A stretch of 64,000 bases of DNA from Strigamia acuminata (lineage: Eukaryota; Arthropoda; Chilopoda; Geophilomorpha; Linotaeniidae). The position numbers and the translations under genes are program-made. The stretch lies in assembly GCA_949358305.1 (NCBI GenBank), contig OX442314.1:16733060-16797059 (forward strand). Direction: 5' to 3'. A model generated the notes under the pieces. The model saw only the letters and a list, made by a program, of their open reading frames with translations, did not search any database and was not told the origin of the DNA. Shown here one piece after another: positions 1 through 12,700 of the stretch. Position 1 is the first letter of the stretch; the number at the start of each line of letters is the position of its first letter.

Positions 1-651
1 AATTTGATATTAATAAATCCCAACCTGATTCTTGATAATTCTCATGTGTCGGCTCTTTATTTTTGTTTAATTTAAAATTGTTTATTCGATGATTTTTATA
101 CAGAAAGCAGAAGTTTGTTTATACAAAAAAGTAAAAGTGTTTAAAATTTTTTATTTCATAAATTGTTTGGGTAAAGTGTATAGACTCTCGTCCGTCCTAG
201 GTATTGTCGGCCCCTTTAGGTTTAGCGTTCGCCCTCCTTGTGTCGTCCCTGTTCGTCTTGTGATTTCGAGTAGAATGATTTAAAATTTACCATTGTGACT
301 TTCCAAAAATCTTAGTTTAAATTTATTTTCAAAAGCCATGGTGATTTATTAATTCTTTGTTTTTAATAATTTAATTGATTTTTGATATTTAACCTAGTAT
401 TGTTTAACTTTTGTTTATTATTTTGACAAGGTTGTTAAATCTTTGCACCACGTGCATCCTTTTAGACAGAGTTATTAAGTCTTTGCGCAGACGCGCATCA
501 TTTTTTTTGTTGTTTAATTTATTTAATTTATTTTTTGAGAATTTGTATAGTTTTTGCGCATAGCGCATTATTATTGTATGACTTTCCTTGTCTCTTATCC
601 TTTTATTCTCTTCGATAAATCTCGAATAATAAAAGCCTAAGGGGGGAGGGA
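1..651. other. AT-rich sequence before a probable LTR, possibly the 3' end of a retroelement
   Basis: No coding region is convincing here. The last bases before position 652 are a purine run (about 636-651, rich in A and G), the expected position of a polypurine tract just upstream of a 3' LTR. If so, this is the 3' end of an LTR-retrotransposon interior whose 5' part lies outside the window. No protease, reverse transcriptase or integrase motif is visible. Confidence 0.35.
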
Positions 652-1323
652 TGTCACGGGCAGGTTACCCACCCTTCTTTTTTATTCATTTCTAACTTAG
701 ACTGACCCAATCTTAAGTTTTCTTATTTTTTCCCAATCTTTCTTTTCATCTAACATTGATGAATCATCTCTAAATATATGCGCAGCCTCATTGCGCGCAT
801 CTTATTATTTCCAACAATTAACCTTATTTTATACCTTCCACCCCCTCACCCACTCCAATCGACCTGGTCACATGACTCATGTTTACCTGGTCGCTACTTT
901 TATCCATAATCCACACTTCTCATACCTCTTTCAACGAGTTAACACCTCTTAGATTGAATTGAGTTTGTCAATCTTTATTTTGCGCTTTAACACGCGCCCC
1001 TTCTAATTTAACACTTAATAGCGCCTCTTTTTGCCCACCTTTTATCCCTTCGCATGCCTGTGACATCCTATGCCCACCCGCATACGAATATCACTGCGCA
1101 TACTCATTCTTTTTAAACGTAAAGACCCACAACGTGAGATTGAGCCCGTCGAATATAAATAATGTGTGTTACAGCGAGTTAGGTTTATTCACCGTCCGAT
1201 ATCCGCATATGACGATGGCACAAACAGAGTGAATCTACGAACTTTGCCCGCTGATTTGCGCTAACATCACCTTGCGCGTAAATTCAGATCAAATCAATTA
1301 AACATCTAAGTTGATTCGTAACA
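652..1323 (+). mobile_element. probable solo or 3' LTR of an LTR retrotransposon
   Basis: The block begins TGTCACG right after a purine-rich tract and ends in ACA at 1321-1323, the TG...CA ends expected of an LTR of about 670 bp. A TATAAAT box lies at 1154-1160, suitably placed for a promoter inside the LTR. A second LTR copy is not in the window, so neither the boundaries nor a target-site duplication can be confirmed. Confidence 0.45.
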
Positions 1324-1560
1324 GTTTTTTCTATTGTTTGATCAGGCCAGTGTGTTACCAGTAATAACCCACTTTATAGTGCCAATTAACATTCCAATAA
1401 AAAAACTGGATCAATATCAAAATAAAAACAAATTTATTTATGCAAAAATGAAGTTACTTTATTACATATTTACAAAATAAATAAGAAAAATTAAAAAAGG
1501 TTAGTTCTAGAAGCTCTGGTTTCCTGGAAATACAAAATCATGTTATTAGAGAACGAGAGA

Positions 1561-1834
1561 GTATATGTAATTTCGACCTTATTCATGATAATTTTCCATG
1601 AGAATCTCGAATGGAAAATTATCATGAATAAGGTCGAAATTACATATACTGAAATGACTAGGGTCGAAATGACTAAGGTCGAAATCCTATTTCGATCTTA
1701 TTCATGAATAAGGTCGAAATGACTAAGGTCGAAATGCTGTTTTGATCTTATTCATGAATAAGGTCGAAATTACATATACAGAAATGACTAGGGTCGAAAT
1801 GACTAAGGTCGAAATCCCGTTTCGACCTTATTCA
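1561..1834. repeat. palindromic foldback array built on AAGGTCGAAAT
   Basis: Positions 1561-1599 and 1611-1649 are perfect 39-bp inverted arms around an 11-bp loop. They are followed by several further direct and inverted copies of GACTAAGGTCGAAAT and its complement up to 1834. The array abuts, and seems to have replaced, the left end of the transposon at 1834-2589. Confidence 0.8.
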
Positions 1835-2589
1835 AATTACATGATTGTTTAGTTTGTTAAATTTATCGGTTGCTTTCTCCAGCTGGTTTTCAAATGTAAG
1901 ATTGATTGTTATGTCTGGACACAAAATTGAACGTTTGGAGCAGAGGGAAGTGGCGCAAATTCGACGTGTGTCGAGTGTGGAAGCGCAATTCGGGCGCCGT
2001 GTCGCCGACACGGACGTAATAGCGACGTTGTCGCGAACGAGACGAGTGCGCGCGGCCAAATACCGCTTATGTGCGCCCAAAAAGCACAGAAGGTGCTCTA
2101 AATTAAAGTGAAATACTCTAAAAACATAAACATTTAATGGAAATAATAAATATCTTACAAATAGAGTCCTTTTCTAATGTTGAAAAGCAATGAGAGCACA
2201 TATTCATGTGCGCGTCCATCTTGGATGGAAAAAACAACATAAGCAACGACACCTTGTGTCGGAATTATGCATTACATAAAACATGTGATAACATAAAAAT
2301 ATAGCTAGGGAATGCATGATGCTTCATGCTTAAATGCATAAAGCAAACATAATACCAAAGTAAATAAACATGTGAATTAATACATCGAGATAATTAAATT
2401 AAACAATAAAAATGTGATTCTATATCACATCGACATAAAACATTTGGGTTTCTCAAAACCAACAAAAATGGCTTCCCGTAACTCAAGCGTTTGTATTTTG
2501 GCCTACTTTTATGTAGCCCTACACCAGTGAATAGGCGGCCAATAGGAACTGGTGTTAGTGGTGTGTCTCTTAAGGTGGGTCAGAGTATA
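1834..2589. mobile_element. TATACTC-family element, left end missing, with an extra internal segment
   Basis: Positions 1834-1926 and about 2463-2589 match 16982-17195 almost base for base, including the right terminal repeat ending GAGTATA. The 540 bp between (about 1927-2462) are absent from that sister copy. That segment is more GC-rich than its surroundings and carries an arginine-rich open frame of 88 codons (1845-2111). The left terminal repeat is lost at the junction with the foldback array. Confidence 0.75.
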
Positions 2590-4095
2590 CCTGGTAACTA
2601 GATGCTAAATTCAAACTGCGCATCATACTGAATGTTTAAACGACAAATGAAAAATGCGATGTTAAATTATTCGCTGCTGGTCATGTTCACTCATTATTAA
2701 AACATCAAAGTGATACGCATTTGAAATTAGAAAAGTTTTATTCAAACAGTTAACATTTTTGATTTTTTTTTCCATTTCCTTAATTCATTTTATTAATAAA
2801 GTTGTTGATTTTCTGTGTTTTATGCGTAGTTCACATTTGAACCACTTTTGTAGAAGTTGCTACTTTTAGAAACTTTAATTTGTAGAAGCTAAGAAGTTGA
2901 TGTTCACATTAGTGGGGAATGTTTTGTCATTTTTTTAAAAAAAGAAAGCTTGTTTCATTCTCCATCTTTTGATGTATTTTATAATTTTTTCATGCCATTA
3001 AAAGTACTTTATTTTAATGCCTAAAGTAGCCTTTAAAGTTGGATTGGCATCCATCTTTTATTTGGAATTTACCCAAGATCAGTCACGTGACAGAATGGAG
3101 ACGGGTCACGTCAGCTTAAAAGTTGTAGAAGCTTCACCATTTTGTCCTGAGTTGTAGAAAACTAGAACAAGTGTGAACACAAGAGTTTCTAAAAGTTAGG
3201 TAGTTATGTAGGGTTACCCTCAAGTGTGAACACAACATTAAACTTAGTCGTATTAAAGTCTTGTAGATTAAGCCTAATACTGAAAGACCAACAAGGAATT
3301 TGTCAGAATGAAATGCGCAGTTGAATTTAGTTTCAAGATATACTTAGATACCAGTCACAAACTGAAGAATGCACTTCTATTTTCATAGATAAAATGCAAT
3401 CATTAGATAAATTAAACAAAGATTCCAATTAACTTGACGAGGGCACTATTGATCGACATCTCTATTTGATTAAACATTGTCCCAAGTAATACAATGAACG
3501 ATTAAACATCGCATCTAGATAGATGCAATGTTTAATATCGTATCTACGTAGATGCAATGTTAAATCGATCATCCATGCTACTGAGTGGACATATGAAGTA
3601 CATGCATTTTATTTTTGTTTGCTTTGCACTCCAAAACTTAAAGTTGCTGAAAAATGAAAGATCATAAATAAAATATGAAACAAATCCAGAAGGATTTCCA
3701 GATTAGTTTTGTCGTAGAAATTCCTAACAAAATGACAGATTAAGACACCAAATCAGCAGTTGCGATTGCAAGTTTCTGATGAGTTTATTCCTTATACCCT
3801 GTCAGCACTACACAGGCTAGGCAGTATTTGAGCTAGCTAATCTGTAATCTCAAGCTAGACTAGCCTAGCCTATGTTGCTGAGCCAGACCATTCGCACAAT
3901 TAGCATATTTTAAGGCTTATCCTGACACTACTCAGCAATAAGTCCATACATTACCAGGAATAGTTAATGCAAACAAATTAAATTTTATTTTATTTATTTT
4001 TTTTATTTTATTTAATTTGGGAATCTCCAATTTAAAAAATCAAATAAAAAATTGTGCAAATTCACTTAAATTCAGAAGCAAAATTATTTTCAGAG
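2590..4095. other. non-coding stretch, no gene seen
   Basis: AT-rich sequence without a supported exon. Around 2825-3240 there are loosely inverted tracts (TAGTTCACATTTG near the left, CAAGTGTGAACAC near the right) suggesting an old MITE. ACCCTGT near 3797 and its complement near 5630 may be the ends of a further outer element. Missing 5' exons of the cyclase alpha gene could lie here, but I could not recognise them. Confidence 0.4.
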
Positions 4096-4480
4096 TACCG
4101 TATATCCTTGGGTATAAGCCAAGAAATTTATTTGAAAATCTGGACCTCTGTTTGGAGATGTCGACTTACACACGCATATTAAAAAAAAAGAAAAAAAAGT
4201 GTAACATAAGTACTATGTTCGTACGTAGTAAGTTACATTTTGTATTCGTTACATTTTGTATATAAGACCAACCATCCAACAATCAAACCATCCAACGACA
4301 ATCCAACAATCCGACAATACAATAATGCAAGAATGCAAGAATCCAAGAATTCAACCAATCGTGAAAACTATCCAAGCGAAACAAAAGCGTTTTTCGTTTG
4401 AAGCGAGATTTAAATTACGTGTCGTGATATTTGCAGAAAATAATAACTTTACAACTATCGTACTATACTCTGGCCGAGTA

Positions 4481-4924
4481 CACAGATTAGAAGAATACAT
4501 TAGGTGCGTTCAATCTGGGGTAGAAGAAGTGACTTTCACTTTCCTTCCTTTCCTCAAAGTCACTTTTCATTGAATGCACTTACTTTAGCACCAGACTTCA
4601 TTTACTTAGCACCAGCCTTCGCATGCCACACGTGTGAATTTACCGTGTGGCAAACGTCCGAATTTACCGTGTGGCACACGTCCGAATTTACCGTGTGGCA
4701 CACGTCCGAATTTACCGTGTGCCACACATCCGAATTTACCGTGTGACTTTTAAAAGGTGGAAAAGAAACTTTTCAGTTACTTTCCTGAAAGTCACTTAAG
4801 TGACTTTACTTGGTCAAAATGTGACCTAATTTTCGTCACTTCCGCCCTCTGAAAGGCAGTTAAGTCAGTTAAGTGACTTTCTGCTAGCAGATTGAACGCA
4901 CCTAGTGTATTCCTCTAATCTGTG
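4481..4924. mobile_element. hAT-like MITE with 8-bp target duplication GCCGAGTA
   Basis: The 444-bp element has inverted ends starting CACAGATTAGA and continuing through TAGGTGCGTTCAATCTG on both sides (about 37 bp, few mismatches). It is flanked by GCCGAGTA at 4473-4480 and 4925-4932. An 8-bp target duplication is the hAT superfamily signature. No transposase is encoded. Confidence 0.85.
4632..4745 (+). repeat. 24-bp tandem repeat, about 4.5 copies
   Basis: The unit CCGAATTTACCGTGTGGCAC plus ACGT repeats with a few substitutions. Because 24 is a multiple of three it reads open as an eight-residue repeat, which explains the open frame here; I do not think it is a gene. It lies inside the innermost MITE. 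Confidence 0.9.
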
Positions 4925-5426
4925 GCCGAGTATAAGAGTGCGCTAATTTTTCATTGGTCCAGCCATTTCACTAGTGTAGTGATACCAAAAAATAGATTAA
5001 ACCACTGGCTGACATTTTGAATACAGGCAAAACAACCAATAAAAAAATTCAAAAATTGCTTGCTTTACTGATAAAGCAACCAATAAGCTGAACCAACCAA
5101 ACAAACATGTATTTTGACAGCATAAAACATTATTTTTTGAATTGAATAAACATTTTATTATAAAAAAAATAATAAACTTACATTATTTCACTCATTATAA
5201 TAATCTAGCAAATTAAAAACAACAAAACTACCTTTCCTGGTGGTAGTACACAGTCCACAGTCAGGAGTAATCAGGCTGGACCAATGAGAAATAGCGCACT
5301 CTTATACTCGGCCAGAGTATAAACTCAAAATTGCTAACTCGGCTTATACACGCATACACCATTTAAGCTATTAGAAAAATGGTGCCTTGAAATGGGGGGT
5401 TGGCTTATACCTGAGAATATACGGTA

Positions 5427-5813
5427 TTTATTTATTATTCTCCACGTGGTTGACATGGTAGCTATGATGGTTTGCCCGGCAATGGCTATGCATTATGCTA
5501 GTAAATCTAGCTTATAACTAGCTTATCCAGTTTCCAAAACTACATAATCATATTAAGTTTCAAAACTGATAAGCTACATTTATAAAACTAGTTTTAAAGA
5601 GTTAAGCTAGCTTAACTCTCTCGTGCGAACAGGGTATTTACTAAACTGCCAATGCTAAAAAAATAGGATCTTGACAACTTTAATTAAAATTCAATTGCTC
5701 ATCACTAAGTAGCAGTGCCTTCAATATCAAAACCTTAATTGCAAAAATTAATTGAACATTTAGCTTTCTTTTAAAGCTGACAAATGAATTTCTGTGTAAC
5801 TTTTTTTGAACAG
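5427..5813. other. non-coding sequence upstream of the first recognised cyclase alpha exon
   Basis: It ends with a T-rich tract and the acceptor TTTTTTTGAACAG at 5801-5813. No start codon or upstream coding exon was identified. The rest is AT-rich with inverted AGCTAGCTTA-type tracts around 5500-5620. Confidence 0.5.
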
Positions 5814-8800
5814 ATAATGAGAAAGAAGAGTTCATACAGCACGTGGGTAAAGAATTTTTCAAATCAGTCTCCCAAAAATTTACAAATGCCCTTCGATGTG
5901 TTGGTGAAACGCTTCAAGACTTCCTCACCAGCATGGACAATCTGCACCAAGATTTATTGCCACATGGAGTGATTACGCCAGCGTTTCAAGTGCAAATCCT
6001 TAATTGTGGATTCGACAACAAATCCATTCTGCAATATCGATATTTTGGCAATCCCGAGCACATTTTCTTTTTCCGAGGTTTGATTGAGCAATTATCACTC
6101 GACATTTTTGGCACAAAAATCAGCGCAATCCGCGTTCAACCAAAGGATAATCCACACACGAAAGGAAACGTTTACGAATGCTTGAGAATATCTGGTCAAG
6201 AACCACGAGTGTGCAACAGTCGAAACCAATTGTCTCCACACGTGAGAGATTCTTTAATCAGCAACCATTTAATGTGTCGGGCATTGCCTTGGCATTTTGT
6301 GTGCAACTCTGGCTTCTCCTTTGTCCAACTGGGTGCAGGATTTGTGCGCATGTTCGGCTCACTGCTGAAAACACACGGCTTAAGTGCAGCAACTTATTTT
6401 AAAGTACTCTCTCCCCAAGTTGAAATGGATTTGGCACAAATCCAAGCTAATCTGAATGCAACGTACCGTGTTCAAGTGAAATGCATGACGGCTAACTGTA
6501 GGTACAGCAAGGTAAGAAATTGTTACATGTAGTAATAAAACACATCCTAGTACAGTTTAACCCAAACTCATTACAAAATACTTTGCGTGGACAACAAAAT
6601 TTGTTTACTGTAATTACCATAAATGTTCTAAAAGAATGCAGGATGCCCAAAGTGGTATCTATTACAACGCGGGTCTAAATGGACAAAAACGACTGAATTA
6701 AACCAAATCACTAAATTGAAGAAAACGACCAAATTAAATGTCTGAGTTGATCAACTACACTAAACAAACTGAGAGGAAAATCTAGGTTTTATCAATAGAA
6801 CACCCGCGTTCTATTAGAGCATTTAGGTTTTTGCATTAAGCAATTTGTAATGGGTCTGCCAGTGTTGTGTCAAACGCGAACTAAGTTCGTTAGTTCGCGA
6901 ACTAAGATCGCGAACTAGTTCACGCAAAAAATAAACTTAGTTCACTTTTAAGAGTGAACTTAAACGAAGTTCGCGTTTACCATGTTTGATGATGAAAACG
7001 TAACTTTTTGCATCTGTTTTAAACGTTTTGATGACTTTTTCATCATCAAAACATTCATTTTGATCACTTTTTACAACAAAAACGACGAAATCAGCCATTT
7101 TCGTCATTAAAAAACAATAAAAACGACTGCTTTACTAAAAAAAACCATCTGCAAAAACCATCTGCAAACCACAAAACAAAAAAAACATTTCAATTTTTTT
7201 AAAAAAAAATTGGAAAAGTGAACTGAACTATTGGTTCACTTAAAGAAAAATTTTAGTGAACGTGAACGTGAACTAGTTCATACAGTGATGAACGCGAACT
7301 TGAACTAGTTCGCGATTTGATGAACAAGATACAACACTGGGGTCTGCACTGTACAGCAAATTGCATTGCATGTATAGTTTGCACTTCAATGTACAGGAGA
7401 TGAATTCACAGGATGACACAGATCAACATTATAGCGCACATGCCCTTGTTTTGATCCCGCAGAAATCCCTTGGTGTCAACATAACAACCGCTTCATAATC
7501 TCGTGTGGGTCGAAGTGCACATGAGGGCAAGAAGTGAGTTGCAGGCCTTCAAGTGGGATTACGGTTAAAGCAAAGCGACAGGTTCTCTTTCATCTCCCCT
7601 GTGGGTTGTGCGCACTTTTCTGCACAAAAGAAAATGCGCCTTTAGAACGTCACACGAACACACAACCTTTTGAAAAGCTTAAAACAAACTTAGCATTGAT
7701 CTGCAAAGATCTTAGAACTGTGGAAAGTTCCACCACTGATGATTGTTCTCACTTCGACTTAGGAAGAAGATGAAAAATGGCTAAACAGTAGAGCATCGAT
7801 TATCCAGACTAAATAAGTGGGAGACGTGGGTGTTCATAAAACCGATCGAACTGATCGAACATTCGGTTTATACTGTAGTGCATATAAAAATACAAAATTG
7901 TTTAAAGAAGCGTTAAAAACCGATTAAAAATGCATAAAACTCGCTGAAAAGCATTAAAAACCGATTAAAAATGCATAAAACTCGCTGAAAAGCATTAAAA
8001 TCCGATTAAAAATGCATAAAACTCGTTAAAAAGCATTAAAAACGGATAAAAAAAATCAACTACCGCTATTCGAATAACCGATCGTTCGTATAACCGGTGT
8101 TCCAATAATCGATGCGCTACTGTATTTGTTCAATAAATTAAATGACATGTGGACAAGAATGATTGCCAATTCATACAGTTCTAATTCAAATTCTCTCACG
8201 CTAAATTATTCAAATAACTTTTTCAATAACTCTTTTATGTCTAAATGTTCAAAGTGCACTTCTCAGTACTTGTATTATTATAAGCAGTAAGAAAATATAC
8301 TAGCTACATTTGTGTTGATTTAGGATATCGAATTCAAAGGCCAAATGATTCCATGCTTCGAAAGTGGAGGAATTGTGTTCCTAGGATCTCCCGATGTTTG
8401 CGGACTGGAGTCATTACTCTGCAGTGGTCTATACATTTGTGATATCCCAATACACGATGCTTCCAGAGACGTTGTACTAGTAGGAGAACACTCAAAGGCA
8501 CAAGACACACTCAGGCGCCAAATGAACAAGCTTCGAACTTCGATAGAAGATGCCAATACGGCAGTAGAAGAAGAGCGACAGAAGAATGTTCAATTACTTC
8601 ACCTCATCTTTCCACCCAAAATTGCCAAAAAACTTTGGTTAGGTACAACAGAAAGCATTTCCCACTGACTTCCACAAATCGTTAATTCTTTTATCAATTT
8701 TGCAGGGTTGCAAATCGAAGCGGAAACTCACTCGAACGTAACGATGCTCTTTTCCGACATTGTCGGTTTCACATCTATTTGCTCAACAGCCACGCCAATG

Positions 8801-9771
8801 ATGGTGATTGAAATGCTCAATAAATTGTACAGTCGTTTTGATGATTTCTGCGGCCAATTGGATGTTTACAAGGTACAAAACTCGTTTTATTTAACTTGTA
8901 TCGACACCAATATATCAATATTCTGCATATAACGCAATTTTCCATTAGGAAGGTTTCATTTGTATTGATATCATTTTCTTCCTCGCTTTGTGTGTCAGAA
9001 GCTCTACAACTTGTCTTTAATTAATTTAGATGTACAAATGCAAATGTTTTCAGGTAGAAACAATTGGAGATGCATATTGCGTAGCTAGCGGATTACACAA
9101 AGAAATAGCAATTCATGCCCAACAGTGCGCTTGGATGGCACTCAAGATGATTATTGCTACGAAGCACGAGGTCGCACCTGATGGAAATGTGATTCAGGTA
9201 TGACTAAAAATACCAGCTCGGTAAAGCAGTTTCTTCGAATTAAAACCTCTTTGTAGATGCGAATCGGTTTGCATTCGGGGTGTGTGTTAGCGGGCGTCGT
9301 TGGCAGACAAATGCCCCGTTATTGTCTGTTCGGTCACAACGTTACTTTGGCAAACAAGTTCGAATCTCTAAGTGAATCCATGCGAATAAACATCAGTCCA
9401 ACAACATATCGGTAAGCAATGAACCATTTCATGTTATTTTTTGTCTTGTTTATTTAGAAAATAATGGGGGCTCGGGTAATGTGGTCAGCGCCTTTGCTCT
9501 GGTGCGCAATGGCCCTGTAGCATTCTACTCTTCTTCCTTTGTTGTTCTTAATCCATTATCATTATTTGAAAGGCTATTGTCAGAAACATCTGGATTCTCA
9601 TTCACCTCGAGAGATCCGAAGTGTTTACCAACTAACTTTCCAACTGATATCCCGGGAACTTGTTATTTTCTTAATGCCTACAAGCATTCTGACATTGACA
9701 ACCCAATGGATTTGGACGCAAGTATTGAAAAGGCTATGACAGAATTTGAAAATAGTGATAATAATGTATAA
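5814..9771 (+). CDS. GUCY1A: soluble guanylyl cyclase alpha subunit (5'-partial)
   Basis: The alpha half of the NO-receptor cyclase, which makes cGMP from GTP as a cytosolic heterodimer with beta. Six exons join in frame: 5814-6511, 8324-8642, 8706-8872, 9054-9197, 9257-9411, 9573-9771. Exon 1 encodes the H-NOX and PAS-like regions; exon 2 ends the PAS region and holds a coiled-coil signalling helix ([20 protein letters not shown], then a heptad-rich stretch); exons 3-6 encode the catalytic domain. FSDIVGF and IGDAYC carry the two metal-binding aspartates typical of alpha, and [13 protein letters not shown] is the alpha version of the motif in which beta has TSRTE. The first exon starts inside a codon, so N-terminal exon(s) are missing. 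Odd: a histidine sits at the position of the beta heme ligand (DNLHQDL), but the YxSxR motif is absent. AATAAA lies at 9841-9846. Confidence 0.92.
6860..7339. mobile_element. hAT MITE in cyclase alpha intron 1, 8-bp duplication GGGTCTGC
   Basis: Ends are CAGTGTTGTGTC and its near complement GATACAACACTG. The 480-bp element is flanked by perfect GGGTCTGC duplications at 6852-6859 and 7340-7347. The interior is full of inverted GAACTAGTTC-like motifs. The element at 41237-41707 belongs to the same family. Confidence 0.9.
7786..8122. mobile_element. pogo/mariner-like MITE with internal tandem repeat, in cyclase alpha intron 1
   Basis: Inverted ends CAGTAGAGCATCGATTAT (left) and ATAATCGATGCGCTACTG (right). 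Inside, 7912-8050 is a tandem array of a roughly 41-bp unit (GCATTAAAAACCGATTAAAA and following) in slightly more than three copies. The CAGTA-type end and the TA after the right end fit the Tc1/mariner/pogo group. Confidence 0.75.
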
Positions 9772-12700
9772 TAAAATCATTTTTGCTTTATGTCCCATAT
9801 GATCGTTCATGTATAATAATGATAATAAATGTTTGTAAACAATAAAATATTTTCTTCAAGAAATTCTTGTTTTTCTATATGAACCAAAAATCGGAATAAC
9901 AACACGTTTTAGAGTTTGTTTTCACGTGTTTTTAGCACGTTTTCACAAATCCAAAATAAACACTACGAAATCCAAACAAATTCAATAAATTTTACCTTAA
10001 AAAGCAAAAAAATCTGCTTCATAAATCAATCATATAAATTCGAAAGTAAAAACCACAATTAGATTGAATTTCCCGATTATGTAAGATGTAGACTATAAAA
10101 TTTAAAAAACGATATAAAATCCAAGAAATTTTTCCAAAACTGTTTGTAGTGTGTAAGTACACACAACAAACAGTTTGTTCACTTGGTTAATAGACTGCTT
10201 GACGTGTGACATGTGAGATCATAACTACTCATAATTCATAATTTAATATTCACGATATCACATGTCACAGTTTTCTGCCCAGTTTTTTTTTCTGCTATGA
10301 CGTTAATTTGATCGCTCAAATGCAGCTAAAAAGTGCTTAGTTTTCCATGGAAACTAAGCACAGGTAATTGGCCGAACACCGGGCGCATTTAAGCGCACCT
10401 AGGACGATCAGTACAGGACTTATCATCCACCATTTTTTTGAAATCCAAGTTGTCCCGCATTGTTAAAAATTTTTGCGGACAAATGGAGGACAACTGACAT
10501 CCCGTATTTACATTTTTGGCGGACATTATAACTATAGTTCAATTTTATTTAACGTTTGATTTAAAAATAATGCCCAATACTTTCTTTCCAGATGGGAACC
10601 AACAACAGAAATGATGAAGTTTCTGCACTGAAAGTTTTCTGCTCAGAAACTTTTCTGCTGACTGAATTCAGTCAAGTGGGAAGCCAGCATAATATTGAAT
10701 AATATTCATTAGCACACAAGCTTTTTGCCCTGATGGCAAACCACAATATTGAACTTAACCTCCCAAATTGATAAGAGAGTTATGGGCAAACCAAAGAATG
10801 TTTCCTTCTCACTGCAAACCATTGAAACCAACTCTTCCAGACTTAATTGAAAAAGCAAAATCAAATTTTGGAGCAAATTCATAATTAATCAACATACAAG
10901 TTTCAAGTTTTTTAACTGCAGTAATAAAACTTGACAATCCGAGTCTTATTTCTATTTTTAGAATGAATAATTAACACTCACTGCACCCTGATCCTTTTAT
11001 GAGACTTTTCATTAATTCCGCAGACATGCAAGATAAAAGGATTAGCAGACACCTTACGTTTAATGCAAATTTCCTCTCGCCAAATTAGATTATCACCAGT
11101 AAATACCACAAGAAACAATAAAAATTATCAATAATTTTTGTTGTCATGACAGATCACCCGTAAGATTAGCTGAAATGCTGCTACACTCAGCAAATGAAAT
11201 ACCAATAATAATAAAAAATTATTAATAAAATTTTAATTGGAACCTACAAGGCATTTGCAGAGGAACTCATAACATAAGGAATAAAACTTTTTAATTGCCC
11301 AGACAATAATTGCTGTAGTAATGACTGATCACTAATCACTGGTAATATGAATTTTAAATTTAAAAAAATGGAATGTTTAAACCAGAACACCCAAAGTTAT
11401 CTTCTTAAAGAAATAATAATAAACTTTGGGTGTTTCGGTCCAAAAATTCCATTTTTTAAATTTTTTATTTTTTGTTTTAAAATAATTTACATGAAGAAAA
11501 ATCAAGGAATTCAAAAAAATTGATATAAAAAATTAAAATAAATGTAAAAAACAGCAAAGCTCACCACAGACCTACTCCACTTGTCCTTTCTGATATTGAA
11601 AAAATTAAATCACTTCAAATTAAATTTTAAATTTTTGTTTTATTGATGAATCGATATTGAACTCAAGGATGTCATACTTCAAAAAATCTACTGCGTTTGG
11701 TAATTAAAAGATTTAAAATATCAAATAAATAAATCAATAAATAGAATTTCAGTCGAATACCACCGTGTTGCTGTGTTGTTGTTGTGGCTTATGCCACTCA
11801 TTTGCATTACGCGCATGCGCAACGCCTGGCGGAAAACGAAAAGCCTTATTCTAATTAAACATCGAAAAACAAACTGTGACTTTAAATCGATCGAATGAAA
11901 AAGACATCTATCTGTATTTTTCTCCCCTCTATTATATTCTTAAATTATATTTCTGGAAGGAATGTTTCCCTAAGGTGCCATTTCAAAATAAAAAATAAAA
12001 AAACACCGAAGATGGAAAATGAAAGTGGGTGAAAAACCTTTTCATGTCTCCTACAAATCATCCACGAGACATTTATATGAAAAAATATTTTAGAGCAAGT
12101 AGACGTGCATTCACAAATGCAGTGCGAGATGAATTCCTGTTCAAATGCCAATAAACTGCAGTCAGAACATCGTACTCTGCGTAAGAATCATAACAAAATT
12201 CAACCACACCCTTCCTCTGATTGTAGTCTGTAATTCCATTTAATGAATATCATTATTATGCACTAAGCGCCTATTAATGTTGGCACTAAGCGGATAATTT
12301 TGCAATTTTAAGATTCTAAACGATAGCATCATTAACATTTAAACTATACCCAACACAAAAGAGATTAAGGTCTTTCAAATTATCGTGGTCCGATAAAATT
12401 GAATTTTCTGCAGCAAATTCAATTTTTTTTTTAAAAAAAATAACATGTTTCTCTTTAAACCAAGTTATCCAATAACTTTTCTCTTCAATCCACATTTTGC
12501 GAATTCCGATTCGATTTAAGATTGTGGACACTTGCAACGTCTCAAGAAAACAAAATTCTACTAAAAAAAAAAATTTTATATAATGCAATGTGTGTAAAAA
12601 CAATCACAAAACCCACAGAATTCAACGCAAAAACACAATTTGGGCGTTGGCCAAACTGCAAGCACTAACAGTTTACAATTGTTATTTTTCTCATTTAGTA

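Larger units (their letters stand above)
4464..5321. mobile_element. TATACTC-family MITE, member 1, interrupted
   Basis: Terminal inverted repeats begin TATACTCTGGCCGAGTATAA. The left arm is split after position 4480 by the element at 4481-4924; removing that element and one copy of its 8-bp duplication restores an arm matching the right arm. The interior carries the family motifs TTTCACTAGTGTAGTGATAC and GTGGTAGTACACAGTC. Confidence 0.8.
4096..5426. mobile_element. outer MITE with TACCGTATAT terminal inverted repeats
   Basis: The left end (4096-4122) and the complement of the right end (5400-5426) share 27 bp starting TACCGTATAT, with about four mismatches. The element is interrupted by the MITE at 4464-5321, itself interrupted by 4481-4924. 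TA at both ends would fit a Tc1/mariner-type target duplication. Confidence 0.65.

Noticed and set aside
4504-4746. Repeat protein with FTVWHTSE units
   Set aside because: The frame is open only because the 24-bp tandem repeat is a multiple of three; it lies inside a MITE and has no gene context.
5680-5862. Minus-strand frame overlapping the cyclase alpha exon
   Set aside because: Antisense shadow of a well supported exon, without domain or splice signals.
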